From: Streptomyces sp. NBC_00459
GTDB lineage: Bacteria; Actinomycetota; Actinomycetes; Streptomycetales; Streptomycetaceae
Reading direction: 5' to 3'
DNA: 64,000 nucleotides
Assembly (NCBI RefSeq): GCF_036013955.1
Contig: NZ_CP107903.1
Coordinates: forward strand, 930,001-994,000
Position numbers and translations under genes: made by a program. The notes beneath the pieces are model-generated. The model saw only the letters and a program-made list of their open reading frames with translations, did not search any database and was not told the DNA's origin. The first letter of the stretch is position 1. Each line of letters starts with the position of its first letter. Positions 8,579 through 17,425 of the stretch are shown in pieces.

Positions 8579-9178
8579 GTGAGCTCCAGGATCCAGCCGA
8601 CCGCGCAGGTCGACGAAACGGCCACGATCGGCGACGGGACGACGGTCTGGGATCTGGCCCAGATACGGGAGGACGCCCGGCTGGGCAGCGGGTGCATCGT
8701 GGGCCGGGGAGCGTATGTCGGCCCGGGGGTGCGGATCGGCGACAACGTGAAGCTCCAGAACTACGCGCTGGTCTACGAACCCGCGGTGCTCGGTGACGGG
8801 GTGTTCGTCGGCCCTGCGGCGGTTTTCACCAACGACCACTTCCCCCGCTCGGTGGACCCGGAGGGCCGGCTCAAGCGCGGCGGCGACTGGGAGGCCGTGG
8901 CGGTGGTCGTCGACGAGGGTGCGTCGGTGGGGGCCCGTTCGGTGTGCGTGGCGCCGGTGCGCATCGGCCGTTGGGCGCTGGTCGCCGCGGGCGCCGTGGT
9001 GACCCGGGACGTACCGGACTTCGCGCTCGTGGTCGGCGTTCCGGCCCGCCGGATCGGCTGGGTCGGCCGGGCCGGCGTACGGCTCACCGAGCGGGAAGAC
9101 GCGCCGGGCGTATGGGAGTGCCCCGAGACGGGCGCGCTGTACGAGGAGAAGGACAACGAGCTCGTCGAGCGCGCGTAA
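8579..9178 (+). CDS. wbpD: Left-handed beta-helix acetyltransferase, WbpD-like
   Basis: This 199-residue protein is built from hexapeptide repeats (for example IGDGTTV, LGSGCIV, IGDNVKL) and contains GPAAVFTNDHFPRS and VGVPARRIGW, characteristic of the UDP-sugar 3-amino N-acetyltransferase WbpD. WbpD acetyl-CoA-dependently acetylates the 3-amino group of UDP-GlcNAc3NA in UDP-ManNAc3NAcA synthesis. The GTG start follows GAGAAGAAAGG. Genes for the dehydrogenase, epimerase, oxidoreductase and aminotransferase steps occur later in the locus. Exact substrate identity is inference. Confidence 0.8.
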   Translation: MSSRIQPTAQVDETATIGDGTTVWDLAQIREDARLGSGCIVGRGAYVGPGVRIGDNVKLQNYALVYEPAVLGDGVFVGPAAVFTNDHFPRSVDPEGRLKRGGDWEAVAVVVDEGASVGARSVCVAPVRIGRWALVAAGAVVTRDVPDFALVVGVPARRIGWVGRAGVRLTEREDAPGVWECPETGALYEEKDNELVERA

Positions 9179-9180
9179 CT

Positions 9181-9202
9181 TTTGCGTCCCACAAAACGCA
9201 AA
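9181..9202. terminator. Hairpin just after wbpD
   Basis: A perfect inverted repeat, TTTGCGT then eight bases then ACGCAAA, begins three bases after the wbpD stop. It is a short stem, so it could be a weak terminator or an operator for the following operon. Confidence 0.45.
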
Positions 9203-9342
9203 TCTTCGAACATCTACAGGCATAACATGTGTGCGAACTATGCAGACCAAGCACAATGAGCACACTGACCAGTGCCCAGGGGGGGTTACCGGGTGGATAC
9301 GCCTGTGCCAAAAGCGAGGAGCGACAACCGCTCCGACGCCTT

Positions 9343-9401
9343 ACGTCCGACACCTGCTGTCTGATGTCTGATTCCTGACGTCCATTGCCCGATGTCCGAC
9401 G
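9343..9401. repeat. Cluster of degenerate GAYGTCYGA-type repeats in a long intergenic region
   Basis: About five close variants of GATGTCTGA/GACGTCCGA occur in about 60 bases upstream of the polysaccharide operon. Two of them, at 9358-9372, are exact tandem copies of GTCTGAT. Apart from these and the hairpin at 9181, I see nothing else in the 311-base gap 9179-9489. Confidence 0.5.
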
Positions 9402-9489
9402 TTTGTCTTCGCCGCGCGCCCATGCCGTGCCGTGGCGCTCACCAGTCTGTTCACCACAGGACCCACAGGGGGGTTGGTGTGCCCAAACC

Positions 9490-10656
9490 ATGACCACCAC
9501 ACGTCTGACAGCGCTCGGTCGTGAGGAACCACCGCTGCTCGCGCTCGCCCAACGCCTCCTCGCGCTCGCCGAGTCGGGGCTGCCGTCGATGCTGCTTCCC
9601 GGCGGCGAAGCCTTCGTCTTCACCATGGTCGGCCGGGAAGCCCCGGGCGGTTCCTGGACCTTGGAGCGGCGCGGCACCAGCACCCGGTACGCGGCCATCA
9701 CCGCGCTGGGCGCCCAGTACCTCCCGGAGGACCGCCAGCGCGCGGTGCTCGGCGGGCACACGGCCCAGGAGTTCACGGGTCTGCTGGTCCAGTCGCTACC
9801 CACGGTGACCAACCTCGGTGACGCGGCGCTCATCGCGTGGGCCGCCGCCGAGACCGACCACCCCAAACTGTCCGACGCGCTCGCGCGCGTCGACGCACTG
9901 GACGACGAGGGCCGGCCGCAGTACACCGTCGAGGCGGCATGGGTGTTGTCCGCCCTCGCGGCGGCGCGCAGCACGGTCGATGTGGAGAGACGTTTCACCG
10001 CAGCTCGCGACCGCCTTCTGCGGGCCCGGATCGGGGACAGCCCGCTGTTCCCGCACGCCACCGGACCCGGCCTGGTGCCCTGGTACCGGTCGCATGTGTC
10101 CTGCTTCGCCGACCAGACGTATCCGCTCCAGGCCCTGGCCCGCGCACACGCCAGCGGCGACGGTGACGGCGATCCGGAGGCGCTGGCCGCCTCCGAGGCG
10201 TGTGCGGCGCGCATCTGTGAGCTGCAGGGCGACGGCGGGCAGTGGTGGTGGCACTACGACGCGCGCACCGGCGGTGTCGTGGAGGGCTACCCGGTCTACA
10301 GCGTCCACCAGCACGCGATGGCGCCGACCGCCCTGTTCGATCTGACCGACGCGGGCGGCAGCGACTTCGGCGCGTCGATCCGCAAGGGCCTGCGCTGGAT
10401 GACGGACGTGCCAGAACTGGCCGCCGGGAACGAGGAGTCGATGATCCTCGACGAGCTCGGCGTCACCTGGCGCAAGGTCTACCGGGGCGACCCGAAGAAG
10501 GCCGTACGCGCCGCCCGGGGACTCGGTACCCGAGTCGCTCCGAACCTCCGGCTGAAGTCCCTGGACCGGGTGTACCGCCCGGTTTCCGTGGACCGCGAAT
10601 GCCGGCCGTACGAATTCGGCTGGATGCTCCACGCCTGGCTGGGGGGACGAATATGA
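9490..10656 (+). CDS. Alpha/alpha-toroid protein (terpenoid cyclase/C5-epimerase-like), function unknown
   Basis: The protein has 388 residues with no signal peptide or membrane helix. Helical repeats with conserved tryptophans (GQWWWHYD, PVYSVHQHAMAP near residues 250-280) suggest an (alpha/alpha)6 toroid, as in prenyltransferase/squalene-cyclase folds and glucuronyl C5-epimerases. It overlaps the WecG-type gene by ATGA, so it is cotranscribed with surface-polysaccharide genes and may modify or bind the glycan. The ATG chosen has only a distant AGGGGGG site; a TTG at 9385 would add 35 residues of non-family character. No specific activity can be assigned. Confidence 0.7.
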   Translation: MTTTRLTALGREEPPLLALAQRLLALAESGLPSMLLPGGEAFVFTMVGREAPGGSWTLERRGTSTRYAAITALGAQYLPEDRQRAVLGGHTAQEFTGLLVQSLPTVTNLGDAALIAWAAAETDHPKLSDALARVDALDDEGRPQYTVEAAWVLSALAAARSTVDVERRFTAARDRLLRARIGDSPLFPHATGPGLVPWYRSHVSCFADQTYPLQALARAHASGDGDGDPEALAASEACAARICELQGDGGQWWWHYDARTGGVVEGYPVYSVHQHAMAPTALFDLTDAGGSDFGASIRKGLRWMTDVPELAAGNEESMILDELGVTWRKVYRGDPKKAVRAARGLGTRVAPNLRLKSLDRVYRPVSVDRECRPYEFGWMLHAWLGGRI

Positions 10657-11423
10657 GCGAGCGCCGGACCCTGTTCGGGGTCGAGCTGGACCCGCTGACC
10701 ATGGACGAGACCGTGCAGCGCTGCCTCGAAGCTGTCCGTGAGGGCAGACAGTTGGAGATCGGGGTGGTCAACGCCGCGAAGCTGGTCAACATGCGGCGCG
10801 ACCCGCGGCTCGCCGACGCCGTGTCGGGCTGCGATCTCGTCGTCGCCGACGGACAGGCCGTTGTCTGGGCCGGCCGGGTGCTGCGCGCCCCGCTGCCGGA
10901 ACGGGTGGCCGGTATCGACCTGTTCATGCGGCTGCTTGCCGAGGCCGAGACGGCGGGCATGTCCGTGTACTTCCTGGGCGCCAAGGAGGAAGTGCTGGAG
11001 GAGATGCTGCGCCGGGTGGCCGACCGCTTCCCCGGCCTGAAGGTGGCCGGCAGCCGCAACGGCTACTTCGCAGACTCCCAGCAGGAATCCATCGCCGGCG
11101 CGATCGCCGACAGCGGCGCCCAGATGCTGTTCCTCGGCATGACCTCGCCGAAGAAGGAGATCTTCACCGCCGCCTACGGCGAACACACCGGCGCCCGCGT
11201 CGTGCACGGTGTCGGCGGCTCCTTCGACATCCTGGCCGGGATCACCAAGCGGGCCCCCGAGGTCTGGCAGCGGTGGGGAGTCGAGTGGCTCTACCGCGCC
11301 TTGCAGGAACCGCGCCGCCTGGGCCGGCGCTACCTCACCACCAATGCCGCCTTCCTTCTCATGACGGCGCGGGAGCTCATCCGGCTCACCCCGTCGCCCG
11401 CCTCCGCGAACAGGAGCAACTGA
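10653..11423 (+). CDS. WecG/TagA/CpsF-family glycosyltransferase (GT26)
   Basis: At 256 residues this is a typical GT26 enzyme. NAAKLVNMRRDPRL, VADGQAVVWA, GIDLFMRLL, YFLGAKEEV and GVGGSFDILAG match the WecG/TagA fold. Such enzymes transfer ManNAc or ManNAcA from UDP to an undecaprenyl-linked GlcNAc as the second step of glycan assembly on the cytoplasmic membrane face. The neighbouring UDP-sugar 6-dehydrogenase and 2-epimerase would supply that donor. Four-base overlaps on the upstream side and a shared base on the downstream side show tight coupling. Confidence 0.88.
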   Translation: MSERRTLFGVELDPLTMDETVQRCLEAVREGRQLEIGVVNAAKLVNMRRDPRLADAVSGCDLVVADGQAVVWAGRVLRAPLPERVAGIDLFMRLLAEAETAGMSVYFLGAKEEVLEEMLRRVADRFPGLKVAGSRNGYFADSQQESIAGAIADSGAQMLFLGMTSPKKEIFTAAYGEHTGARVVHGVGGSFDILAGITKRAPEVWQRWGVEWLYRALQEPRRLGRRYLTTNAAFLLMTARELIRLTPSPASANRSN

Positions 11424-12682
11424 TGCGCGTAGTCGTGGTCGGACAGGGATACGTCGGCCTTCCGCTGGCCATCCGCGCCGCCGAGGTCGGACACGAGGTG
11501 ATCGGCTACGACGTCGACTCCCGGCGGATCAAGACCCTCGCCGCCGGTGAGTCGTTCGTCGAGGACGTCTCCTCCGAGCGGATCCGCGCGGCGCTGGACA
11601 ACGGCTCGTACCGCCCGAGCGAGTCGGCCCGTGACTGCGGCGGTTTCGACATCGCCGTGGTGACCGTGCCGACCCCGCTGCACGAGGGCACGCCCGACCT
11701 CCGTTACATCAGGGAGTCGGCGGTCACCCTCGCCCGGTATCTGCGCCCCGGGGCCACCGTCGTCCTGGAGTCGACGACCTACCCCGGCACCACCCAGGAG
11801 CTGTTCGCGCCGATCCTGGAGGACGGCTCGGGCCTCAGCGCGGGCGCCGACTTCCACCTCGGGTACAGCCCGGAGCGGATCGACCCCGGAAACGCCGTCT
11901 GGGGTTTCAAGGAGACCCCGAAGGTCGTGTCCGGGGTCAACGAGGCCTCGCTCAAGGCCGTGCAGGACTTCTACGCGCAACTCGTCGACACCACCGTGCC
12001 GGTGAGCTCGCCCAAGGAGGCCGAACTCGCAAAGCTGCTGGAGAACACCTTCCGGCATGTGAACATCGCGCTGGTCAACGAGATCGCGATGTTCGCCCAC
12101 CACCTGGACATCGACGTCTGGCAGGCCATCGACGCGGCCTCCAGTAAGCCCTTCGGCTTCATGAAGTTCACGCCCGGACCGGGTGTCGGCGGCCACTGCC
12201 TGCCGATCGACCCCTCGTACCTGTCCTGGCGGGTGCAGCGCGAACTCGGCCAGAGCTTCCGCTTCGTGGAGCTGGCCAACGACATCAACAACCACATGCC
12301 CGAGTACGTGGCCCGACGCATCAGCGACCTGTTCAACGAGAGACGCCGTGCGGTGAACGGCTCACGCATCCTGTTGCTCGGTCTGGCGTACAAGAAGAAC
12401 ACCAGCGACGCCCGCGAGTCGCCCGCCCTGCGCATCTCCCAGCTTCTGCTCGACGCGGGGGCCCAGGTCAGGGCAGCCGATCCGCACGTGGTCGAGAGCC
12501 TGCCGGTGGACAGCCGGCTGGTACGGGTCGAACCGACCCCGGAGGAGCTGTCGGCCGCCGACGTGGTGGTCCTGCTCACCGACCACGACAGCTTCGACTA
12601 CGAACTCATCACCGAACACGCCCCCTTTGTCCTCGACTGCCGCCGACGGCTGGCCGCGGGACCCACGATCGAGGTGCTCTGA
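11423..12682 (+). CDS. wecC: Nucleotide-sugar 6-dehydrogenase (WecC/WbpA type)
   Basis: A 419-residue UDP-glucose/GDP-mannose dehydrogenase-family enzyme. The NAD motif is GQGYVGLPLA at the N-terminus, and the catalytic cysteine Cys259 lies in GVGGHCLPIDP. It oxidises C6 of UDP-HexNAc to the uronic acid using two NAD+. Family features (YSPERIDPG, FGFMKFTPGPG) fit the UDP-N-acetylhexosamine group rather than UDP-glucose dehydrogenase. Whether it acts on UDP-GlcNAc (WbpA) or UDP-ManNAc (WecC) cannot be decided from sequence. It overlaps the preceding stop by one base. Confidence 0.88.
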   Translation: MRVVVVGQGYVGLPLAIRAAEVGHEVIGYDVDSRRIKTLAAGESFVEDVSSERIRAALDNGSYRPSESARDCGGFDIAVVTVPTPLHEGTPDLRYIRESAVTLARYLRPGATVVLESTTYPGTTQELFAPILEDGSGLSAGADFHLGYSPERIDPGNAVWGFKETPKVVSGVNEASLKAVQDFYAQLVDTTVPVSSPKEAELAKLLENTFRHVNIALVNEIAMFAHHLDIDVWQAIDAASSKPFGFMKFTPGPGVGGHCLPIDPSYLSWRVQRELGQSFRFVELANDINNHMPEYVARRISDLFNERRRAVNGSRILLLGLAYKKNTSDARESPALRISQLLLDAGAQVRAADPHVVESLPVDSRLVRVEPTPEELSAADVVVLLTDHDSFDYELITEHAPFVLDCRRRLAAGPTIEVL

Positions 12683-12685
12683 ACC

Positions 12686-13819
12686 ATGACGCGAGTCGTC
12701 TGCGTCGCCGGGGCGCGACCCAACTACATGAAGATCAAACCGGTGATGGACGCCCTGGAACGCCGGGGCACAGAGGTGCTCCTCGTCCACACCGGCCAGC
12801 ACTACGACCCGGCGATGAACGACGTGTTCTTCGCCGACCTCGGCATCCGGCCGCCCGACCGCTTCCTCGGGGTCGGCTCCGGCAGCCACGCCGAGCAGAC
12901 CGGGCGCGTGATGACCGCGTTCGAACCGCTCCTCGACGAGGTGTCCCCGGACATCGTCGTGGTGGTCGGCGACATCAACTCCACCCTGGCCTGTGCCCTG
13001 GTCACCGCGAAGGCCGGGCCGCTGCTGGCGCACGTCGAGGCGGGCCTGCGCAGCCGCGACTGGAGCATGCCGGAGGAGGTCAACCGCGTCGCCACCGACC
13101 GGGTCAGCGACTATCTGCTGGCCCCCTCGCCCGACGCCGTCGAGAACCTGCGCGCGGAGGGGTACCGGGAGGACCAGATCCACCTGGTCGGCAACGTCAT
13201 GATCGACACGTTGCTGGCGAACCTGGAGCGGGCCAGAGCCTCCGCCGTCCTGGACGAATACGGCCTGGCCAAGGGCGAGTACGGCCTTGTCACCCTGCAC
13301 CGGCCGGCCAATGTGGACGACCCCGAGGTCCTCACCGGGCTGCTGAAGGCCCTGGGAGAGATCGCGGGCCGCCTGCCGCTCGTGCTGCCCGTGCATCCGC
13401 GGGCCGCGGACAAGCTGGCCAAGATCGGCGTCCCTGGGGGCATCCGGCTCGTACCGCCCGCCGGATACCTGGACTTCATCGCCCTGCAGGATTCCGCCCG
13501 CGTCGTGCTGACGGACTCCGGTGGCATCCAGGAGGAGACCACCGCACTGGGTGTGCCGTGTGTGACCCTCCGGGACAACACCGAGCGGCCCATCACCGTC
13601 GAGCAGGGCACCAATGTGCTGGCCGGCCGGGATCCGGCGCGGATCGTGTCCACCGTGAACCGGGTGCTGGACGCTCCGCCCGCACCGCGCAGACCCGAGC
13701 TGTGGGACGGCCGCGCGAGCGACCGGATCGCCGATGTGCTGCTGGAGGGGGGAACCGCGAGCACCCGGCAGAGACCGACCGACCTGCCGAGAACCGTGGA
13801 CGGCACGTTCCCCATATGA
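12686..13819 (+). CDS. wecB: UDP-N-acetylglucosamine 2-epimerase, non-hydrolysing (WecB/WbpI type)
   Basis: The 377-residue protein starts with VAGARPNYMKIKPV and contains VLVHTGQHYD-like sequence, VEAGLRSRD, VTLHRPANVD and the UDP-binding DSGGIQEE, all hallmarks of WecB. It interconverts UDP-GlcNAc and UDP-ManNAc derivatives. It lies three bases after the 6-dehydrogenase. With a WbpD-like acetyltransferase in the same locus, it could act as WbpI on the di-N-acetylated uronic acid; this is inference. Confidence 0.88.
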   Translation: MTRVVCVAGARPNYMKIKPVMDALERRGTEVLLVHTGQHYDPAMNDVFFADLGIRPPDRFLGVGSGSHAEQTGRVMTAFEPLLDEVSPDIVVVVGDINSTLACALVTAKAGPLLAHVEAGLRSRDWSMPEEVNRVATDRVSDYLLAPSPDAVENLRAEGYREDQIHLVGNVMIDTLLANLERARASAVLDEYGLAKGEYGLVTLHRPANVDDPEVLTGLLKALGEIAGRLPLVLPVHPRAADKLAKIGVPGGIRLVPPAGYLDFIALQDSARVVLTDSGGIQEETTALGVPCVTLRDNTERPITVEQGTNVLAGRDPARIVSTVNRVLDAPPAPRRPELWDGRASDRIADVLLEGGTASTRQRPTDLPRTVDGTFPI

Positions 13820-13870
13820 TCCGCTTGAAACACATGCTCGTAGAACATTTGGCCGCAATGGGGGACCGCC

Positions 13871-14752
13871 ATGGATCTCGCTGAGATCTTCCGTGTCACG
13901 CGCAGGCGTTGGTACGTCCTGTTGCCCGGACTGCTGCTGACCGCCGGGATGGTGGCCGCCGTGGTACTGCTCGTTCCGGTCACCTACCAGTCGCAGAGCA
14001 CGGTGCAGCTGCTGAACTCCCCGAAGGCCACCGTCGCCTACGGCGGCAATCCCTTCCTCAGCACGCAGACCTCGCTCACCGGCATGGCCGACAGCCTGGC
14101 CCGCAACCTCAACTCCGACGGCTCCGTCCGGGAACTCAAGTCCCGTGGCGCCACCGGTACGTTCGAGGCCAAGATCGCCGACAACGCCCAGGGGCCGCTG
14201 ATGTGGCTCACGGTCACCGGCACCGACAAGGCAGCGGTCCTGGCCTCGGACCGCATCCTGACCGCGTATGCCACGGACCGGCTGAAGCAGTTCCAGGAAC
14301 AGCAGTCGGTCGAGCCGAAGGCCATGATCCAGATGATGACGATCGTGGTCCCTCAGCCGCCGGTGGCGCAGACCAAGACCCGGCTCGAGTACATGATCAT
14401 GGCCGGCGGCATGGGCCTGGTGCTGAGCCTGGTCGCCGTCTTCTACGTGGAGGCTCGCCGCCGAACGCGCCCGGCGGCGAACTCCGAGGAACCCGAACCG
14501 TCGGTCGACGCGCCCGAGCCGGAGCCGGCGGCCGAGTCCCGTGCCACCGCCCCCCGGCCGGCGGCCGAGGAGTCGGTCGCGGAACAGACGATCGCTCTGC
14601 GCACCCCGCCCGCCTGGGCGCGGTCCGCCAACAGGCCCGCCGCGGAGCCGAGAGCGGGACGGGCCGCCACGGTCGTGGCACCCGCCGCCGAGCCGCTCGA
14701 CGAGGAGTCGACTCATGGACAGCGTTCGCACACCGGACAGCGGGACCGCTGA
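13871..14752 (+). CDS. Wzz/YveK-family polysaccharide chain-length regulator, no kinase domain
   Basis: This is a two-helix membrane protein of 293 residues. The first helix is near residues 17-38 (LLPGLLLTAGMVAAVVLLV) and is followed by an extracytoplasmic loop with SQSTVQLLNSPKAT; the second is near 175-193 (MIMAGGMGLVLSLVAVFYV). The cytoplasmic tail of about 100 residues is rich in Glu, Pro and Ala and has no Walker motifs, so no BY-kinase is fused. It probably influences glycan length at export. The ATG has a GGGGGACC site, and the 3' end overlaps the flippase start. Confidence 0.75.
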   Translation: MDLAEIFRVTRRRWYVLLPGLLLTAGMVAAVVLLVPVTYQSQSTVQLLNSPKATVAYGGNPFLSTQTSLTGMADSLARNLNSDGSVRELKSRGATGTFEAKIADNAQGPLMWLTVTGTDKAAVLASDRILTAYATDRLKQFQEQQSVEPKAMIQMMTIVVPQPPVAQTKTRLEYMIMAGGMGLVLSLVAVFYVEARRRTRPAANSEEPEPSVDAPEPEPAAESRATAPRPAAEESVAEQTIALRTPPAWARSANRPAAEPRAGRAATVVAPAAEPLDEESTHGQRSHTGQRDR

Positions 14753-16268
14753 ACCCAGCAGCACGCCCGCTCCGGCCGCTGCCCCCTCCCTGGGCGGGAA
14801 GGTCCGTTCGGCTGCCCGCTGGAGCCTGATCAACACCGTCGTCATGCGGCTGGGCAACTTCGCGACCGGCATCCTGCTGGCGCGCTTCGCCCTCGGACCG
14901 GCGGAGTGGGGCGTCTACGGCATCGCCCAGACCGTGCTGCTGGTCCTGTTGTCCGCGAACGAACTGGGCGTCGGCCTGGCCATCGTGCGCTGGGAGGGCG
15001 ACGCACGGCGGTTCGCGCCGACCGTGCTGACCCTCAGCGCCCTCTCCAGCGGCCTGCTGTACGTGGCGCTGTTCGCGGCGGCGCCGACGGTGGCGGGCCT
15101 GCTCGGCTCGCCGGACGCGGCGAACGTACTGCGGGTGATGTGCCTGTGCGTGGTGATCGACGGGGTGGCGCAGGTGCCCGCCGGCTTCCTCACCCGGGAG
15201 TTCGCCCAGGGCAAGCGGATGATCGTCGACGCGCTCAACTTCGTGGTCAGCACCTCGGTGACGCTGCTGCTGGCCTTCGAGGGCTGGGGCGCGATGAGCT
15301 TCGCCTGGGGTGCCGTGGCGGGGAACGTCGTGACGCTGATCGGCTGTGCGCTGGCGGCGCCGGGCACCCTGAAGTTCGGCTGGGACCCCGATCAGGCCCG
15401 GGCGCTGCTCAGGTTCGGGCTTCCGCTGGCGGGGGCGAGCATGCTGGCCCTCGCGGTGGTCAACGTCGACACCATGGTGGTGGGCGCGACGCTGGGCAGT
15501 GTCTCCCTGGGCTTCTACGTGCTCGCCTTCAACATGTCCGGCTGGCCCGTGCGGATCATCTCGGAGGCCGCCCGCCGGGTCTCCTTCGCCGGCTTCTCCC
15601 GCCTGGCCGACTCACCGCAGGCGCTCGCCCAGGGCTTCAGCCGCGCGCTGGGTGTGGTGATCACCGGCACCGTCCCGCTGTGCGTCCTGCTGGCCTGCCT
15701 CGCGGAGCCGGCCATCGTGACGATCTACGGAGACCGGTGGGGTCCCGCCGCCGCGGCACTGCCCTGGCTGATGGTCCTCGGCCTGATCCGCATCGGCAGT
15801 GAACTCGCCTACGACTGCCTGGTCGCGATCGGACAGCGCCGGTCGCTCTTCTTGGTGCAGGGCCTGTGGCTGGCGGCCCTGGTCCCGGTGCTTCTCGTCG
15901 CCGCCCGTCTGAACGGAATCGTCGGGGTCGCGCAGGCCCATGTGCTGGTCGCCGGCGGCCTGGTGGTGCCCGTGTTCCTGGTCGCCCTGCACCGTGGCGG
16001 CATCGGTTTCGGCCGGGTCGCCAGGGCCTGCGCGTGGCCCTTCTTCGGCGGGGCCGTGATGGCCGCGATCGTCCTCGGCCTCCAGCGCCTGTTCGGCGAC
16101 GGCCGGCTCGCGCTTCTCGCCATCAGCACGATCGCCCTGGCCGGCTACACGCTGTGCGTACTGCCCAGCCGCGACTTCCTGCGCGGTGTCGACGGCGGCG
16201 ACCGGCCCCACCGCGGCCGACACCGGTCCTCCGCACCGGTCCGGCCTCCCCAAGAGGACATGAGGTGA
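14715..16268 (+). CDS. Oligosaccharide flippase, Wzx/MATE-like
   Basis: A 517-residue polytopic protein with about 12-14 predicted hydrophobic helices and the Wzx-like N-terminus SAARWSLINTVVMRLGNFATG. It would flip the undecaprenyl-linked repeat unit across the membrane. I started at the ATG after GGAG, which overlaps the upstream gene by 38 bases; the frame is open further but becomes arginine-rich. The charged C-terminal tail ends at a GTGA overlap with the lipoprotein gene. Confidence 0.85.
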   Translation: MDSVRTPDSGTAEPSSTPAPAAAPSLGGKVRSAARWSLINTVVMRLGNFATGILLARFALGPAEWGVYGIAQTVLLVLLSANELGVGLAIVRWEGDARRFAPTVLTLSALSSGLLYVALFAAAPTVAGLLGSPDAANVLRVMCLCVVIDGVAQVPAGFLTREFAQGKRMIVDALNFVVSTSVTLLLAFEGWGAMSFAWGAVAGNVVTLIGCALAAPGTLKFGWDPDQARALLRFGLPLAGASMLALAVVNVDTMVVGATLGSVSLGFYVLAFNMSGWPVRIISEAARRVSFAGFSRLADSPQALAQGFSRALGVVITGTVPLCVLLACLAEPAIVTIYGDRWGPAAAALPWLMVLGLIRIGSELAYDCLVAIGQRRSLFLVQGLWLAALVPVLLVAARLNGIVGVAQAHVLVAGGLVVPVFLVALHRGGIGFGRVARACAWPFFGGAVMAAIVLGLQRLFGDGRLALLAISTIALAGYTLCVLPSRDFLRGVDGGDRPHRGRHRSSAPVRPPQEDMR

Positions 16269-17425
16269 ACCTGATGTCACCGCGCATCAGCCGGAACTCG
16301 CTCGTGGGACTGCTGCTCGCGGCGTTGCTGGTGGTCCTCGGCGCGGCCTGCTCGGGATCAGGATCGGACGACCGGTCCGCGTCGCAGGACTGCACGGACG
16401 ACGGGCCGACCTGCCGTACCAGCGGGTCCTCGCCGCCTGCGAGCCCCACTCCGTCGGCCACTGTCGGCGAGGCGACGAGCAGCCCCACCGCCTCGCCGTC
16501 CCCGACGAAGAAGCCCACCCCGACCACCAGGCCCACCCCGCCCCGGCAACCGACCGCGACGGCAGGCACCGGCAGCGCGTCCGGCGCCCCGGCGGCCAGG
16601 ACCGGCTGCGCCTCCCCCGGCGACTGCGGCTTCCCCGACGCCGACACCACCGGCCCGCGGATCGCCCTCAAGCCCCAGAACACCGGGTACTGGGCCATCC
16701 GTACCGACGGTCTCGTCATCCGGGGCCGGGACATCACCGGCTCGCTCGACATCTACGCGAACAACGTCACCGTCATCGACACCAGGATCACGTCGGACAA
16801 CTGGTGGGGCATCAACCTTCGCCCCGGCTTCAGCGGCCTCAAGGTCCTGCACTCCACCATCACGGCCGTGCCCGGCAAGGGTCCGGACAACGGCGGTGTG
16901 GACTACGCGGTGTCCAACATGGGGGTCAGCTCCATCGAGGTCGGCTGGTGCGACGTCTCGGTGTTCGGCGACGCCCTGTCCATGGGGCAGGGGAACCTGC
17001 ACGACAACTACGTGCACGACATCGAGCCGTTCATCAACCTGGGCGGCGAGTGGCAGCACACCAACACGGTGATCAGCGGCGGCGGCAACACCGGCCACCT
17101 GATCATCCGCCACAACACCCTGCTGAACCCGACCAGCCTCAAGCAGGGCGCCTCGGGGAGCATCGGCCTGTTCGCGGACACCGGCGTGGTCCGCAACGTC
17201 ACCGTGGACGACAACTGGATAGCCGGCGGCGCCTACGCCCTGTACGGCGGCAGCACCGGCGCCACCGGGATCAGGGTCACCGACAACATCTTCTCGACGG
17301 AGTACCACCCCGCCTCCGGCGGATACGGCGTCGTCGCCCACTGGAACACGGGCGGTGCCGGAAACGTGTGGCGGAACAACCGGATGTCCGACGGCAGGTT
17401 GATCCAGCCGGAGCCGTCGTCGTGA
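16265..17425 (+). CDS. Lipoprotein with Thr/Pro-rich linker and parallel beta-helix domain
   Basis: The protein has 386 residues. A signal sequence (LLLAALLVVLGAAC) ends in a loose lipobox with Cys near residue 29. Residues of about 45-110 form a Ser/Thr/Pro-rich linker, and the rest shows right-handed beta-helix periodicity (ITGSLDIYANNVTVIDTRI, LIIRHNTLLNP, GIRVTDNIFS). Such domains occur in pectate-lyase-like glycan lyases, epimerases and binding proteins. No catalytic residues can be assigned. The GTG start overlaps the flippase stop; an ATG nine bases later is possible. It is probably anchored outside the membrane near exported glycan. Confidence 0.75.
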   Translation: MNLMSPRISRNSLVGLLLAALLVVLGAACSGSGSDDRSASQDCTDDGPTCRTSGSSPPASPTPSATVGEATSSPTASPSPTKKPTPTTRPTPPRQPTATAGTGSASGAPAARTGCASPGDCGFPDADTTGPRIALKPQNTGYWAIRTDGLVIRGRDITGSLDIYANNVTVIDTRITSDNWWGINLRPGFSGLKVLHSTITAVPGKGPDNGGVDYAVSNMGVSSIEVGWCDVSVFGDALSMGQGNLHDNYVHDIEPFINLGGEWQHTNTVISGGGNTGHLIIRHNTLLNPTSLKQGASGSIGLFADTGVVRNVTVDDNWIAGGAYALYGGSTGATGIRVTDNIFSTEYHPASGGYGVVAHWNTGGAGNVWRNNRMSDGRLIQPEPSS

